Below, one piece after another: positions 8,277 through 19,671 of a stretch of DNA of 64,000 nt. Made by a program: the position numbers and the translations under genes. Source of the stretch: Swaminathania salitolerans (lineage in GTDB: Bacteria; Pseudomonadota; Alphaproteobacteria; Acetobacterales; Acetobacteraceae); assembly GCF_007988945.1 (NCBI RefSeq), contig NZ_BJVC01000001.1, positions 744,001 through 808,000 on the forward strand, read 5' to 3'. Numbering within the stretch: position 1 is the stretch's first letter; each line of letters opens with the position of its first letter. The notes under the pieces are model-generated. The model saw only the letters and a list, made by a program, of their open reading frames with translations. It was not told where the DNA came from and searched no databases.

Positions 8277-9803
8277 CTAGGCTGCCTGGCTCTGTCTGGA
8301 GGCGTGCCGGGTCGTGCCCGGGGTCAGGGTTCGACGCACAGCATCGTTCCATCCTTCCAGCAGCTCGGCACGCAGAGCGGAATCGATTGCCGGGCGGAAA
8401 ACGCGCTCCTGCTGCCAGATTGTCGCGATTTCCTCCAGCGACGACCACACGCCGGTCGCGAGCCCCGCAAGGAAGGCCGCGCCCAGAGCGGTCGTTTCGA
8501 GATCGGCGGGACGCTGCACGTCGGTATCGAGGATATTGGCCAGAAACTGGGAGAACCAGTCATTGGCCGACATGCCTCCATCGATCCTGAGCGTGCGCGC
8601 CTGCATGGCGCCATCCTCGCGCATTGCGTGCGCGAGATCGAAGGTCTGATAGGCCACCGATTCGAGCGCTGCGCGGGCGATATGCGCCTGGGTCGAGCCC
8701 AGAGTCAGGCCGCAGATCAGACCGCGTGCATCCGGATCCCAGTGCGGCGCACCCAGCCCGACGAAACCGGGCACCATATAGACGCCATGACTGTCTTCCA
8801 CCCGGGTTGCCATGTCATCGGTCTGGGAGGCATGGGTGATGAGATGCAGCCCGTCACGCAGCCACTTGATGGCTGCACCGGCGACGAAGATCGAGCCCTC
8901 GAGGGCATAGGTGGTCTTGCCGCCGATCCGGTATCCGATGGTCGTCAGCAGGCGGTGATGCGACTCGACCGGCTTTTCTCCCGTATTGAGAAGCATGAAA
9001 CAGCCGGTGCCATAGGTGGCCTTTGCCATTCCGGGCCGGAAACAGGCCTGCCCGACCAGAGCCGCGTGCTGGTCGCCCGCCATGCCTCCGATGGGAAGAG
9101 CGACGCCGAAATGCTCCGCTGCGGTCATGCCCAGCGCACCGCTATTGTCGCAGATCGAGGGAAGAATGGCATCCGGCACGCCGAACAGGGCGAGAAGCTC
9201 GGGGTCCCATGTCTGGGTATGGATATTGAAGAGGCAGGTACGGCTGGCATTGGTGATGTCGGTTGCATGGACCTCGCCCCCCGTCAGGCGCCACAGGAGG
9301 AAACAGTCGATGGTGCCCATCGCGATTTCTCCGGCTTCGGCTCTGGCCCGCAATCCGGGAACGGTATCGAGCAGCCATGCGACCTTGCTCGCCGAGAAAT
9401 AGGGGTCCAGCAGTAATCCGGTCCGCTCGCGTACGAGCGATTCCGCGCCGTCGCGCCTGAGATCGGCGCAGAATTGCGCCGTGCGCCGATCCTGCCAGAC
9501 GATCGCCCGGTGAACGGGCTTGCCTGTTTCGCGCTCCCAGAGCACCACGGTTTCACGCTGGCTCGTGATTCCGAGCCCCGCGATCGTCTCGACCCCGCCC
9601 GCTTCGGCAATTGCCTCCCGGGCCGTCGTGAGGGCATCGCGCCAGATATCCTCCACATCGTGTTCGACCCAGCCCGGAGCAGGATAATGCTGGGGGAACT
9701 CCCTGCGCGCGAGAGACAATGTCTTCGCCTTGCGGTCGAAGACGATGGCGCGGGTCGAGGTCGTTCCCTGGTCGATGGCGAGGATGTTCGTTTTCTTGGT
9801 CAT
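8277..9803 (-). CDS. glpK: glycerol kinase
   Basis: ATP-dependent glycerol kinase, 508 residues, cytoplasmic, making sn-glycerol 3-phosphate. The FGGY-kinase N-terminus [17 protein letters not shown] is at about 6-22. The glycerol-binding block [13 protein letters not shown] is near 80-92. The C-terminal ATP-binding motif [17 protein letters not shown] lies near residues 405-421. The open frame runs upstream to 10049, but the family N-terminus and a CGGAG upstream of the ATG fix the start at 9803. It is the last gene of the minus-strand set glpR-glpD-glpF-glpK. Confidence 0.97.
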   Translation of the reverse strand: MTKKTNILAIDQGTTSTRAIVFDRKAKTLSLARREFPQHYPAPGWVEHDVEDIWRDALTTAREAIAEAGGVETIAGLGITSQRETVVLWERETGKPVHRAIVWQDRRTAQFCADLRRDGAESLVRERTGLLLDPYFSASKVAWLLDTVPGLRARAEAGEIAMGTIDCFLLWRLTGGEVHATDITNASRTCLFNIHTQTWDPELLALFGVPDAILPSICDNSGALGMTAAEHFGVALPIGGMAGDQHAALVGQACFRPGMAKATYGTGCFMLLNTGEKPVESHHRLLTTIGYRIGGKTTYALEGSIFVAGAAIKWLRDGLHLITHASQTDDMATRVEDSHGVYMVPGFVGLGAPHWDPDARGLICGLTLGSTQAHIARAALESVAYQTFDLAHAMREDGAMQARTLRIDGGMSANDWFSQFLANILDTDVQRPADLETTALGAAFLAGLATGVWSSLEEIATIWQQERVFRPAIDSALRAELLEGWNDAVRRTLTPGTTRHASRQSQAA

Positions 9804-9870
9804 GATCTTGGCTCCGTTTCTTGGCCCCGGGCGAAGGCGGGGGAGGGAAGGGGTGAGGCGTCCGGAAAAA

Positions 9871-10806
9871 TCAGGGAATCGGGGCGATGGTCGGACCGCC
9901 CGTGCCGGTGAAACCGCCCCCGGCGGGAGGCTCCGCCCTGGGGGGAGCACCATGGGGAGCAACAGGGGGAGCAGCGGGGTGAGAGGGGGGCGCCCCGATC
10001 GCAGCCTGTGCGGTAGCAGCATATTTCGGCATGAAGGGTCGAAGCACATAATGATAGAGCCCGCCGCCGATCACACCACCGACGAGTGGGCCTGCAATGG
10101 GCACCCACCAGAAATTCTGCGGAGAGGGGAAAGCCGAGGCGCCCCATCCGGCGAGATAGGCGAAGCTGCGCGGGCCGAAATCACGGGCCGGGTTGATCGC
10201 CCAGGCGTCGAGAAAGCCGGAAGACGCGCCGATTGCGGCGACGAGAAGGCCGATGATGAGCGCGCCGGAATTCGCCTCGGGTGCCTGGGTATTGTACTGA
10301 CATGTGATGGCGAAGACGCCGAAGACGAGCACGCCGGTGAGAATGATCTGTACGCCGAAAGAATGGAGCGCGGTCACCGCAAGGCCCGGATGGGTGAAGA
10401 ACACGCCGGCTGCGCCGCCGTCACCGGCCCGGGTCAGGTGATGGGTCATGTTGTAATGATCGATCACCGGCGAGAAGTTCATATAGACGAGTGCCGCCCC
10501 GGCCATCGCCCCCGCCACCTGCGCCGCGCAATAGGGGAGGACCTTCTTCCATGGAAAGCCGCGATAGAGCGCCAGTGCGAGGGTGACGGCAGGATTGGCG
10601 TGCGTGCCGCTCACCGATCCCGTCGCATAGATCGCGATGGTGACACCGAGCCCCCAGACGATGGCAACGCCCCAATAGGCATTCTGATAGGGATTCGGGT
10701 CGTAGAGCACGATCATCGCGGCGACGCTGTCGCCGAAGAGAATGATGATCACGAGAGCGAAGAATTCGGCGACCAGCTCGCCGATGAAGCGCTTTCTGTC
10801 TGACAT
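9871..10806 (-). CDS. glpF: glycerol facilitator (aquaglyceroporin)
   Basis: MIP-family channel for glycerol uptake, 311 residues with six membrane segments. Both selectivity half-helices are intact: HANPAVT at about 69-75 and [10 protein letters not shown] at about 204-213. The Asp after the second NPAR marks the glycerol-facilitator branch rather than water channels. The C-terminus is unusual: about 45 residues rich in Pro, Ala and Gly (blocks such as [14 protein letters not shown]) encoded by a degenerate repeat near 9940-9985. It lies 67 bp before glpK and 79 bp after glpD. Confidence 0.95.
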   Translation of the reverse strand: MSDRKRFIGELVAEFFALVIIILFGDSVAAMIVLYDPNPYQNAYWGVAIVWGLGVTIAIYATGSVSGTHANPAVTLALALYRGFPWKKVLPYCAAQVAGAMAGAALVYMNFSPVIDHYNMTHHLTRAGDGGAAGVFFTHPGLAVTALHSFGVQIILTGVLVFGVFAITCQYNTQAPEANSGALIIGLLVAAIGASSGFLDAWAINPARDFGPRSFAYLAGWGASAFPSPQNFWWVPIAGPLVGGVIGGGLYHYVLRPFMPKYAATAQAAIGAPPSHPAAPPVAPHGAPPRAEPPAGGGFTGTGGPTIAPIP

Positions 10807-10885
10807 GATCTTTCGTCCATCTGCCAGAGGGTGGAAGGGAGGAGAGGAGGGAAGGGGGAAAAAGAAGCGGAGCCGGGACGGGTGC

Positions 10886-12559
10886 CTAGGCCACCGCGCT
10901 TGTCGCGGTTTCGTTGGTTCGTTCCCGCCGGGACATGTAATCCTGCAGGCGCGTGACGTCGTCGGGCGTCAGGAACAGGCCGAGTTTGCTGCGGCGCCAG
11001 AGAATATCCTCAGGGGTGCGCGCCCATTCGCGATCCATCAGATAATCCACCTCTCTTTCGTGGAGATCGGCGCCGATGAGCGCACCGAGACCGGGAGCCT
11101 CACGGTCCGAACCGATGATCGAGAATGCGAGGGTTCCGTAATTCCGGACCAGTCGGGTCGCGGTGCTCCTGTCGAGCGTGGGCAGAATGCGGATCAGATC
11201 GGCAACGAGCGAACCGAAGGCGCTGCGATGGAAATCGCCGCCCGGGAGCGGGGCATCCGCGGTCCAGGAGGGTTTGCGCAGGACCCCGAGATGGGGAGCG
11301 AGCTTCTCGAGGGCATGTTCCGCGAGCTTGCGATAGGTCGTGATCTTGCCCCCGAAAACCGACAGAACCGGCGCGGCGGCATGATCGAGATCGAGCACAT
11401 AGTCCCGCGTGACAGCAGAGGCGCTGCCGGAGTGATCGTCATAGAGCGGACGTACTCCGGAATAGCTCCAGACGACATCGTCCGCAGTGATCGCCTTGCG
11501 AAAATAGCGGTTCACGCTGGTGCAGAGATAATCGATCTCCTCGGTCGTGATCGCGACGTGATCGGGATCCCGGTCGAAGGGAATATCGGTGGTGCCGATC
11601 AGGGTGAAGCGCCCCTCATAGGGAATGGCGAAGACGATACGCTTGTCCGGGTTCTGGAGGATATAGGCCTGGGGTGTATCGAAAAGCCTGGGCACGACGA
11701 TATGGCTGCCCTTGATCAGGCGCACCGCGTTGCGGGAGCGGATGTCGAGCCGGTCATGCAGGAGTTCCGCAACCCAGGGGCCGGCGGCGTTGACGATGGC
11801 CTTCGCCGTAACGGAGGTGCAGGCGCCGCTCGTTTCGTCCTCGATGATCGCATGCCATGAGTTTTCGTGCCGTGTCGCAGCCACGAAACGCGTTCTCGTG
11901 CGGATATCGGCCCCCAGACGCGCCGCATCCATGACATTGAGTGCAACGAGCCTGCTGTCCTGCACCCAGCCATCGGAATATTCGAAGCCACGGACATAAT
12001 CCGGTTTGAGGACCTGGCCCGCCTTTTCGTTTTGAAGCGCGATATTGCGCGTTTTGGGAAGGGTCATGTGACGACAGAGATTGTCATAGAGGAACAGACC
12101 CGCGCGCAGGAGCCAGGCCGGGCGCAGCATCGAGGAATGCGGAAGGATGAAGCGCATCGGCCAGATGATATGCGGTGCGATCCGCAGCAGGCGCTCGCGT
12201 TCGTTCAGTGCTTCGCGGACGAGGCGGAACTCGTAATATTCGAGATAACGCAATCCGCCATGGATGAGCTTCGTGCTCGCCGAGGAGGTATGGCTGGCGA
12301 GGTCGTCCTTCTCGACGAGCAGCACTTTCGCGCCGCGACCGGCGGCGTCGCGCGCGATACCGGCGCCGTTGATCCCCCCGCCGATGACGAGCAGATCGTA
12401 ATCCAGCGTCGCGTGCGGAGCGATGATCCGGCGGGGGCTCCCTGACGAGGCCCTGTCAGGCGGGGAAGTTCCGTCATGCCTGCCGGGGAGGCCGCCGGGG
12501 AGTTCGCCGGAGAGTCCGGGCGAAGACTGGGTCGGATCTTGAGAGGCGGCGTTTGGCAT
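10886..12559 (-). CDS. glpD: FAD-dependent glycerol-3-phosphate dehydrogenase
   Basis: Membrane-associated flavoenzyme that oxidises glycerol 3-phosphate to DHAP and feeds electrons to ubiquinone. From the ATG at 12559 it has 557 residues. The first 40 or so are a Gly/Pro/Ser-rich extension not usual in the family. The FAD dinucleotide-binding motif VIGGGINGAGIARDAAGRG follows at about 58-76, then the family block STKLIHGGLRYLEYYEFRLV. An upstream in-frame ATG at 12616 is possible but falls in the operator region. It has its own regulatory gap after glpR, so it may be the first gene of a glpDFK transcript. Confidence 0.95.
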   Translation of the reverse strand: MPNAASQDPTQSSPGLSGELPGGLPGRHDGTSPPDRASSGSPRRIIAPHATLDYDLLVIGGGINGAGIARDAAGRGAKVLLVEKDDLASHTSSASTKLIHGGLRYLEYYEFRLVREALNERERLLRIAPHIIWPMRFILPHSSMLRPAWLLRAGLFLYDNLCRHMTLPKTRNIALQNEKAGQVLKPDYVRGFEYSDGWVQDSRLVALNVMDAARLGADIRTRTRFVAATRHENSWHAIIEDETSGACTSVTAKAIVNAAGPWVAELLHDRLDIRSRNAVRLIKGSHIVVPRLFDTPQAYILQNPDKRIVFAIPYEGRFTLIGTTDIPFDRDPDHVAITTEEIDYLCTSVNRYFRKAITADDVVWSYSGVRPLYDDHSGSASAVTRDYVLDLDHAAAPVLSVFGGKITTYRKLAEHALEKLAPHLGVLRKPSWTADAPLPGGDFHRSAFGSLVADLIRILPTLDRSTATRLVRNYGTLAFSIIGSDREAPGLGALIGADLHEREVDYLMDREWARTPEDILWRRSKLGLFLTPDDVTRLQDYMSRRERTNETATSAVA

Positions 12560-12609
12560 CCGGGGTTTCTTTCGGCATCGACGAAGAGAAACCCTGAATA
12601 AAGGCAAAA

Positions 12610-12644
12610 CGAACAAAAACGAACATAAAACGTTAATGATAACG
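12610..12644. promoter_or_regulatory. candidate GlpR operator upstream of glpD
   Basis: The minus strand reads atgttcgtttttgttcg at 12626-12610, two directly repeated TGTTCG-like half-sites, similar to the TTCG-rich sites bound by DeoR/GlpR repressors. Immediately upstream is an inverted repeat cgtta-atga-taacg at 12631-12644. Position before glpD and downstream of glpR supports an operator. Binding is inferred. Confidence 0.55.
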
Positions 12645-12665
12645 TCTATGTGTTATATGTTGCGT

Positions 12666-13445
12666 CTAATCGCGGTCGGGGATGTGAAGAGTCACATTTG
12701 CCGCCTCGAGCCGCGCGCAGAATTCCGGCTGGGGCAACCGGTCCGTTACGAAATCATGGATGTTCGAGAGATCGCCCACGCGCCCCACGGGATGACGCGA
12801 AAACTTCGTGTGATCGGCCAGCAGCACGACCCGGCGGGCATGGCGCATGATCGCGCGTGCGCACTGGATCTCGTCCAGATCGAAATCGAGAAGGGTGCCG
12901 TCCTCCTCTATGCCGCTTATTCCGATCACACCGAATTCCGCCCGGAATCCCGAGAGGGATTCGGTCGCGCCTGCACCCACGATGCCGCCATCCTGCGGCC
13001 GCACCAGCCCCCCGGCGATCACGGTGCGGAAATCCCGTCTCCCGGCGAATGCTGCGGCGACGTGAAGGTTGTTCGTGATGACATGAAGGTCGCGATGACC
13101 CGTGAGCGCGCGCGCGAAAGCCTCCGTCGTGGTGCCGATATTGATGAAGAGGGACGCGCCGTCCGGAATGAGGCGGGCTGCAACGGCGCCGATGGCATCC
13201 TTCGCGCGGGAATGCAGGCCACGCCGCTCGGTATAGGCGATGTTCTCGACCGAAGATGAGGGACTGGCGCCTCCATGATAGCGGGCCAGCAATCCGGCAT
13301 CGGCGAGATGGGTGAGATCGCGCCTGATCGTCTGGACCGTCACCCCGAGGGTCTGGGCGAGATCCTCGTTGGACATGAAACCGTTTTCCTGAACGAGGGT
13401 CACGATCTGTCTGTGGCGCGGAGAGCTCGGTAACGTCTGGTTCAT
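12666..13445 (-). CDS. glpR: DeoR-family glycerol-3-phosphate regulon repressor
   Basis: Transcriptional repressor of 259 residues from the ATG at 13445. The N-terminal DeoR winged helix covers about 10-60 and ends in the family pattern [11 protein letters not shown]...[10 protein letters not shown]. The C-terminal effector domain has the [13 protein letters not shown] phosphate-binding loop and the ITNNLHVA and GIVGAGATE blocks seen in sugar-phosphate sensing members. Adjacency to glpD, glpF and glpK identifies the target as the glycerol regulon, with glycerol 3-phosphate the likely inducer. It is divergent from uvrB. Confidence 0.92.
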   Translation of the reverse strand: MNQTLPSSPRHRQIVTLVQENGFMSNEDLAQTLGVTVQTIRRDLTHLADAGLLARYHGGASPSSSVENIAYTERRGLHSRAKDAIGAVAARLIPDGASLFINIGTTTEAFARALTGHRDLHVITNNLHVAAAFAGRRDFRTVIAGGLVRPQDGGIVGAGATESLSGFRAEFGVIGISGIEEDGTLLDFDLDEIQCARAIMRHARRVVLLADHTKFSRHPVGRVGDLSNIHDFVTDRLPQPEFCARLEAANVTLHIPDRD

Positions 13446-13524
13446 GAACCCCTGTCTGCGATGCGGCGTTGTAGGATGCAATCATGCTCTTGTGACCTCA
13501 CGACCGGAAGCCCATTTCTCCCCC

Positions 13525-15737
<2,213 letters not shown>

Positions 15738-15741
<4 letters not shown>

Positions 15742-16640
15742 TCGAATTGCGCAATGGCGAGGCCCAGCTCGGGCTGTTGCCCGCTCTGGGGGGAAGCGTG
15801 GCTTCCTGGCGCCTGCACGGTCGCGACATTCTGGCGCCGACGATCGACCCCAGCCTTGCCGCACAGAGAGGCGCCGCCATCGCGGCCTATCCGCTTGTGC
15901 CCTATTCGAACCGCATCGGGAATGCCCGGTTCTCGTTCGATGGCGAAACCTATTGCCTCAACCCGAATATCGGTGGGGAAAACAATGCCATCCACGGGAA
16001 TGGATGGGAGCGGGAATGGAGCGTGGCGCAGCACGACAGCGAACGCGCCATATTCACGCTCGACCATGATCCCGGGAAGGGAGACGACCCTGCGCAATGG
16101 CCTTTCGCCTATCGCGCCGTGATCTCCTACATCCTCGAACGCGATCGTCTCCGGGTCGAGATCCTGCTGGCCAATCGAGACACGCGCCCCCAGCCGGTCG
16201 GGCTCGGTTTCCATCCGTTTTTCGCCCGGACGGAAGAGATGACCCTCCGGTTTTCCGCGCGTGGCGTATGGGAAAATGACGCCAGTCATCTCCCGAAGGG
16301 CCTGACCCCCTGCACGGATGACTGGGATTTCAGCGCGGGACGCCCAGTCAGGGCGCTCTCAGTCGATAACTGCTTTGCAGGATGGACCGACGAGGCCGTT
16401 CTGGCCGCGCCCGATGCAGGGTATCGCGTGCGGATCTCCGCCGATCCCGTCTTCTCCCATCTCGTCGTTTTTACCGCGCCGGAGAAACCCTTCGTGGCCG
16501 TCGAGGCGGTCACGAACATGAACGATGCGATCAATCATCCCGAGATTCTGGAGCGCGGCCTTCATTTGCTCGCGCCGGGAGAACGGCTCTCGGGCGTCGT
16601 CTGTTACGATGTGATCGAGCCCCGTGGACAGACGCGATGA
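15738..16640 (+). CDS. aldose 1-epimerase family protein
   Basis: Predicted sugar mutarotase or epimerase of 300 residues, cytoplasmic. GalM-family landmarks are [12 protein letters not shown] at about 55-66, [10 protein letters not shown] around 83-92 with the first active-site His, and [10 protein letters not shown] near 156-165 with the second His. The acidic residue expected late in the chain may be in the [13 protein letters not shown] block. It overlaps the uvrB stop by ATGA, so it is cotranslated with uvrB. The substrate is not known. Confidence 0.85.
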
Positions 16641-16658
16641 GGCGGGCGGATCCGGCGG

Positions 16659-17165
16659 ATGAGTCCCGTGGGTGAACAGGGCAAACCGGCGCTCTCCCTC
16701 TATCTCTCTCCCCGGGGCGCCGCACGGATGCGAGACGAGCTGAACGCATTGCTTCAGATCGAGCGACCCAGAATCGTCGAGATCGTCTCATGGGCGGCTG
16801 GCAATGGCGACCGGTCGGAGAATGGCGATTATATCTATGGCAAGCGGCGCCTGCGTGAGATCGACCGGCGTATCCGTTTCCTCACCAGAAGGCTGGACAA
16901 TGCGATCATCGTCGATCCGCGAGAGCAGAGCGTGAGAGACCGGGTGTTCTTCGGCGCGCGCGTCCGTTATCTCGACGAGGACGATACGCTGCATACCGTG
17001 ACGATATGCGGCTGTGACGAGGCCGATCTGTCGCGACAGGAGATCAGTCTCGTCTCTCCCGTTGCCCGCGCCCTGATGCGCGCAAGAGTGGGCGACGAAG
17101 TCAGTCTGCAAAGCCCGCGCGGCGCGGTAACGCTCGAGATCCGGTCGATCGATTATCCCGACTGA
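16659..17165 (+). CDS. greB: transcription elongation factor GreB
   Basis: Cleavage factor that rescues backtracked RNA polymerase, 168 residues. The N-terminal coiled-coil carries the acidic tip GDRSENGDYIYGKRRLREIDRR, whose YIYGKRRLRE form is typical of GreB rather than GreA. The C-terminal FKBP-like domain covers about 90-165. The gene lies 18 bp after the aldose epimerase gene on the same strand and is probably in the same transcript. Confidence 0.93.
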   Translation: MSPVGEQGKPALSLYLSPRGAARMRDELNALLQIERPRIVEIVSWAAGNGDRSENGDYIYGKRRLREIDRRIRFLTRRLDNAIIVDPREQSVRDRVFFGARVRYLDEDDTLHTVTICGCDEADLSRQEISLVSPVARALMRARVGDEVSLQSPRGAVTLEIRSIDYPD

Positions 17166-17402
17166 GACGGCCGTCTCCCACCCGCTGGCCGGGATGCCAG
17201 AGCCGGTATGGCGCGACGAAGGATAAAGCGTCGGCAAGGGCAGGGGGATGGCGACCTGCAACCCGCCGGAGTGATCGTTTCCCGGCCAATCGCTTCCCGG
17301 GCGACCGGCGATGGAAGATGTGACGATACGGGTCGTGTCGTCGTAACATGATGCCCGACAGGCTCCCGGATCCAACGGGACAGAACCAGAAAGGACCCGA
17401 GA

Positions 17403-18383
17403 ATGGCGCTTCGTATCGCTGTACAGATGGACCCGCTCGAAGACGTCAATATCGACGGGGATTCGACTTTCGCCCTGATGCTCGAGGCCCAGCGGCGCGG
17501 CCACGATCTGTTCGTCTATGACGTGCGGACCCTTTGTCTCGGTGAGGGCGGAGCGGAACGCACGGTCCAGCAGGGCCGTCTCTCGGCGCGCGCCCGTCCG
17601 GTCCGGGTCTCGCGGGAGAGAGGACGCCATGCGGTTTTCGGCGAAACGGCGCGACTCGATCTTGCGACCACCGACGCGATCCTGATGCGTCAGGATCCCC
17701 CGTTCGACATGGGCTATATCACCGCGACGCATATGCTCGAGCATGTGCATGGCACTGGCCCGGGAAAGACGCTCGTCGTGAACGATCCGAAAGCCGTGCG
17801 CGACGCTCCCGAGAAGCTTCTCGTCACCCATTATCCCGATCTCATGCCGCCGACCCTGGTCACCTGGGATCGCGAGGCCCTGTCGGAATTCCGGGATCGA
17901 TACGGGGATGTCATCCTCAAGCCCCTTTATGGCAATGGCGGTGCCGGTATTTTCCGTATCCGCGAGGGCGACGAGAATTTTGCCTCCCTGCTCGAGCTGC
18001 ATTTCAGCCGCTCGCATGAGCCTCTCATGATCCAGCGCTATGAGCCGCTGGTCCGGAAAGGCGACAAGCGGATCATCCTGGTCGATGGCAAACCCATAGG
18101 AGCGATCAATCGCGTGCCTGCATCGGGTGAGGCACGATCGAATATGCATGTCGGTGGACGGGCCGAGGCTGTCGCGCTCACGAAGCGCGACGAGGAGATC
18201 TGCGCACGCATAGGCTCACATCTGCGTGATAACGGCCTCATCTTCGTGGGGATCGACGTGATCGGCGACTGGCTGACGGAGATCAACGTGACGTCGCCGA
18301 CCGGTCTTCAGGAGCTGGACCGCTTCAACGACATGAACAGCGCCGGCCTCGTCTGGGATGCGATCGAGAGCAAGCTGGGCTGA
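17403..18383 (+). CDS. gshB: glutathione synthetase
   Basis: ATP-grasp ligase that joins glycine to gamma-glutamylcysteine, 326 residues, cytoplasmic. Family N-terminus IAVQMDPLEDVNIDGDSTFALMLEAQ, the QDPPFDMGYITATHMLE block near 98-112, VLKPLYGNGGAGIFRI near 178-192 and the C-terminal GIDVIGDWLTEINVTSPTG that binds ATP and Mg are all present. Split here, these blocks match GshB end to end. It is preceded by a 237-bp gap with no gene. Glutathione may serve the glutathione peroxidase further downstream. Confidence 0.96.
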   Translation: MALRIAVQMDPLEDVNIDGDSTFALMLEAQRRGHDLFVYDVRTLCLGEGGAERTVQQGRLSARARPVRVSRERGRHAVFGETARLDLATTDAILMRQDPPFDMGYITATHMLEHVHGTGPGKTLVVNDPKAVRDAPEKLLVTHYPDLMPPTLVTWDREALSEFRDRYGDVILKPLYGNGGAGIFRIREGDENFASLLELHFSRSHEPLMIQRYEPLVRKGDKRIILVDGKPIGAINRVPASGEARSNMHVGGRAEAVALTKRDEEICARIGSHLRDNGLIFVGIDVIGDWLTEINVTSPTGLQELDRFNDMNSAGLVWDAIESKLG

Positions 18384-18430
18384 ACCGGAAAAGCATCCGG
18401 ACAGGGAAGTACAGGGAGCGACTTCGCCCG

Positions 18431-18637
18431 TCACTCTTCCTTGTCCGGTGGCGTGGAATCGTAGCGGAAGGGGAGGGAAACTTCCGGCATTGCCTTGCCC
18501 TCGGGCGGGCGCGGCGGCGGCGAACGATCGAACCTGTTGAGATACCAGTCCTTGATCTCGCCCTTGTACCTGACGAGGAAGATCGACGCCCACAGCATCA
18601 CGGACAACAGGAGAAGGCAGATATTGAGAGTGGACAT
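18431..18637 (-). CDS. small single-span membrane protein
   Basis: Unrecognised 68-residue protein with one hydrophobic helix (ICLLLLSVMLWASIFLV, about 5-21), a basic segment RYKGEIKDWYLNRFDRS and a Pro/Asp/Glu-rich tail. The start at 18637 is preferred because GAGAAGG lies about seven bases upstream. A second ATG is at 18643. It is convergent with gshB and shows no useful neighbours. Confidence 0.6.
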   Translation of the reverse strand: MSTLNICLLLLSVMLWASIFLVRYKGEIKDWYLNRFDRSPPPRPPEGKAMPEVSLPFRYDSTPPDKEE

Positions 18638-18903
18638 CGACATACCTTCTCTGTTGGCAACGCATCCGACGAAGGACAGAAAGCAGGCGGTCTCGCGCGC
18701 CATCGATCCTCGCAGCAGGACGATGAATTGCAAACCTCCTCTCGCCAGTCCAGAGGAGATCGGCTAAGACCCTTGTCGAAAGGCGATGCTCGTTTCACGA
18801 GCCAGCGTCATGTAAAAGCCCATCGCGCCTGGCTCGGCGTGCCGCGAGCGGCAAGTCTCAGGACAGGACCCTTGATTTTGTACGACCAGACAAACGAAGC
18901 CTG

Positions 18904-19602
18904 ATGACACGACCGGACCCCCTGACCGACCCTGCTCCTTCGATGGATGACGCTCATCCGCGGCCCCGCTCCGCGCTCGATGCCGATGCCGTGCGCGCTG
19001 CGTACAGGCGCTGGGCGCGGGTCTACGATTCCGTGTTCGGGGGCATCTCGGCATTCGGGCGTCGCCGGGCTGTCGCCGCGGTCAATGCCCTGCCGGGGCA
19101 GCGCGTGCTCGAGGTCGGTGTGGGGACGGGGCTGGCCCTGCCCCATTATACGAAGGACAAGCACATCACGGGTATCGACCTTTCCGAGGCGATGCTGGAA
19201 CGTGCGCGGCAGCGTGTCATTCACCAGCAGCTCGGTAATGTCGACGATCTGCTCGAGATGGATGCGGAAGCCACCAGCTTCGACTCGGGATCCTTCGACA
19301 TCGCCGTGGCGATGTTCGTGGCCTCCGTCGTGCCGAGCCCGCGTCGTCTTCTGGGTGAGCTCAAGCGTGTGGTCAAACCCGGCGGACATATCCTGTTCGT
19401 CAACCATTTCCTGGCGACGGGCGGTGTCAGGCTCGCGGTGGAGCGGGGCATGGCACGCGCATCGCGCTCTCTTGGCTGGCATCCGGATTTCGCCATGGAA
19501 TCCCTCCTGCCGCCGGAAGATCTCAGCCGGGCCACCATAACGCCCGTACCGCCGGCCGGATTGTTCACACTCGTGACATTGCCGCTCGACGGGGATAAAT
19601 AG
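18904..19602 (+). CDS. pmtA: phosphatidylethanolamine N-methyltransferase-like SAM methyltransferase
   Basis: Class I SAM-dependent methyltransferase of 232 residues, best matching the short soluble PmtA enzymes that methylate phosphatidylethanolamine towards phosphatidylcholine. Motif I LEVGVGTGLALPHY is at about 66-79, the acidic motif II GIDLSEAML near 88-96, and the FVNHF segment near 161-165. The YRRWARVYDSVFGGI N-terminus is typical of this branch, though UbiE-like quinone methyltransferases are similar. Phosphatidylcholine synthesis is common in acetic acid bacteria. Confidence 0.78.
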   Translation: MTRPDPLTDPAPSMDDAHPRPRSALDADAVRAAYRRWARVYDSVFGGISAFGRRRAVAAVNALPGQRVLEVGVGTGLALPHYTKDKHITGIDLSEAMLERARQRVIHQQLGNVDDLLEMDAEATSFDSGSFDIAVAMFVASVVPSPRRLLGELKRVVKPGGHILFVNHFLATGGVRLAVERGMARASRSLGWHPDFAMESLLPPEDLSRATITPVPPAGLFTLVTLPLDGDK

Positions 19603-19671
19603 AAACGAGACGGCCCTGGTTGCCTGACACATACGTGCCCGACAGTTCACACCAGACTCGGCCTTGAACAG

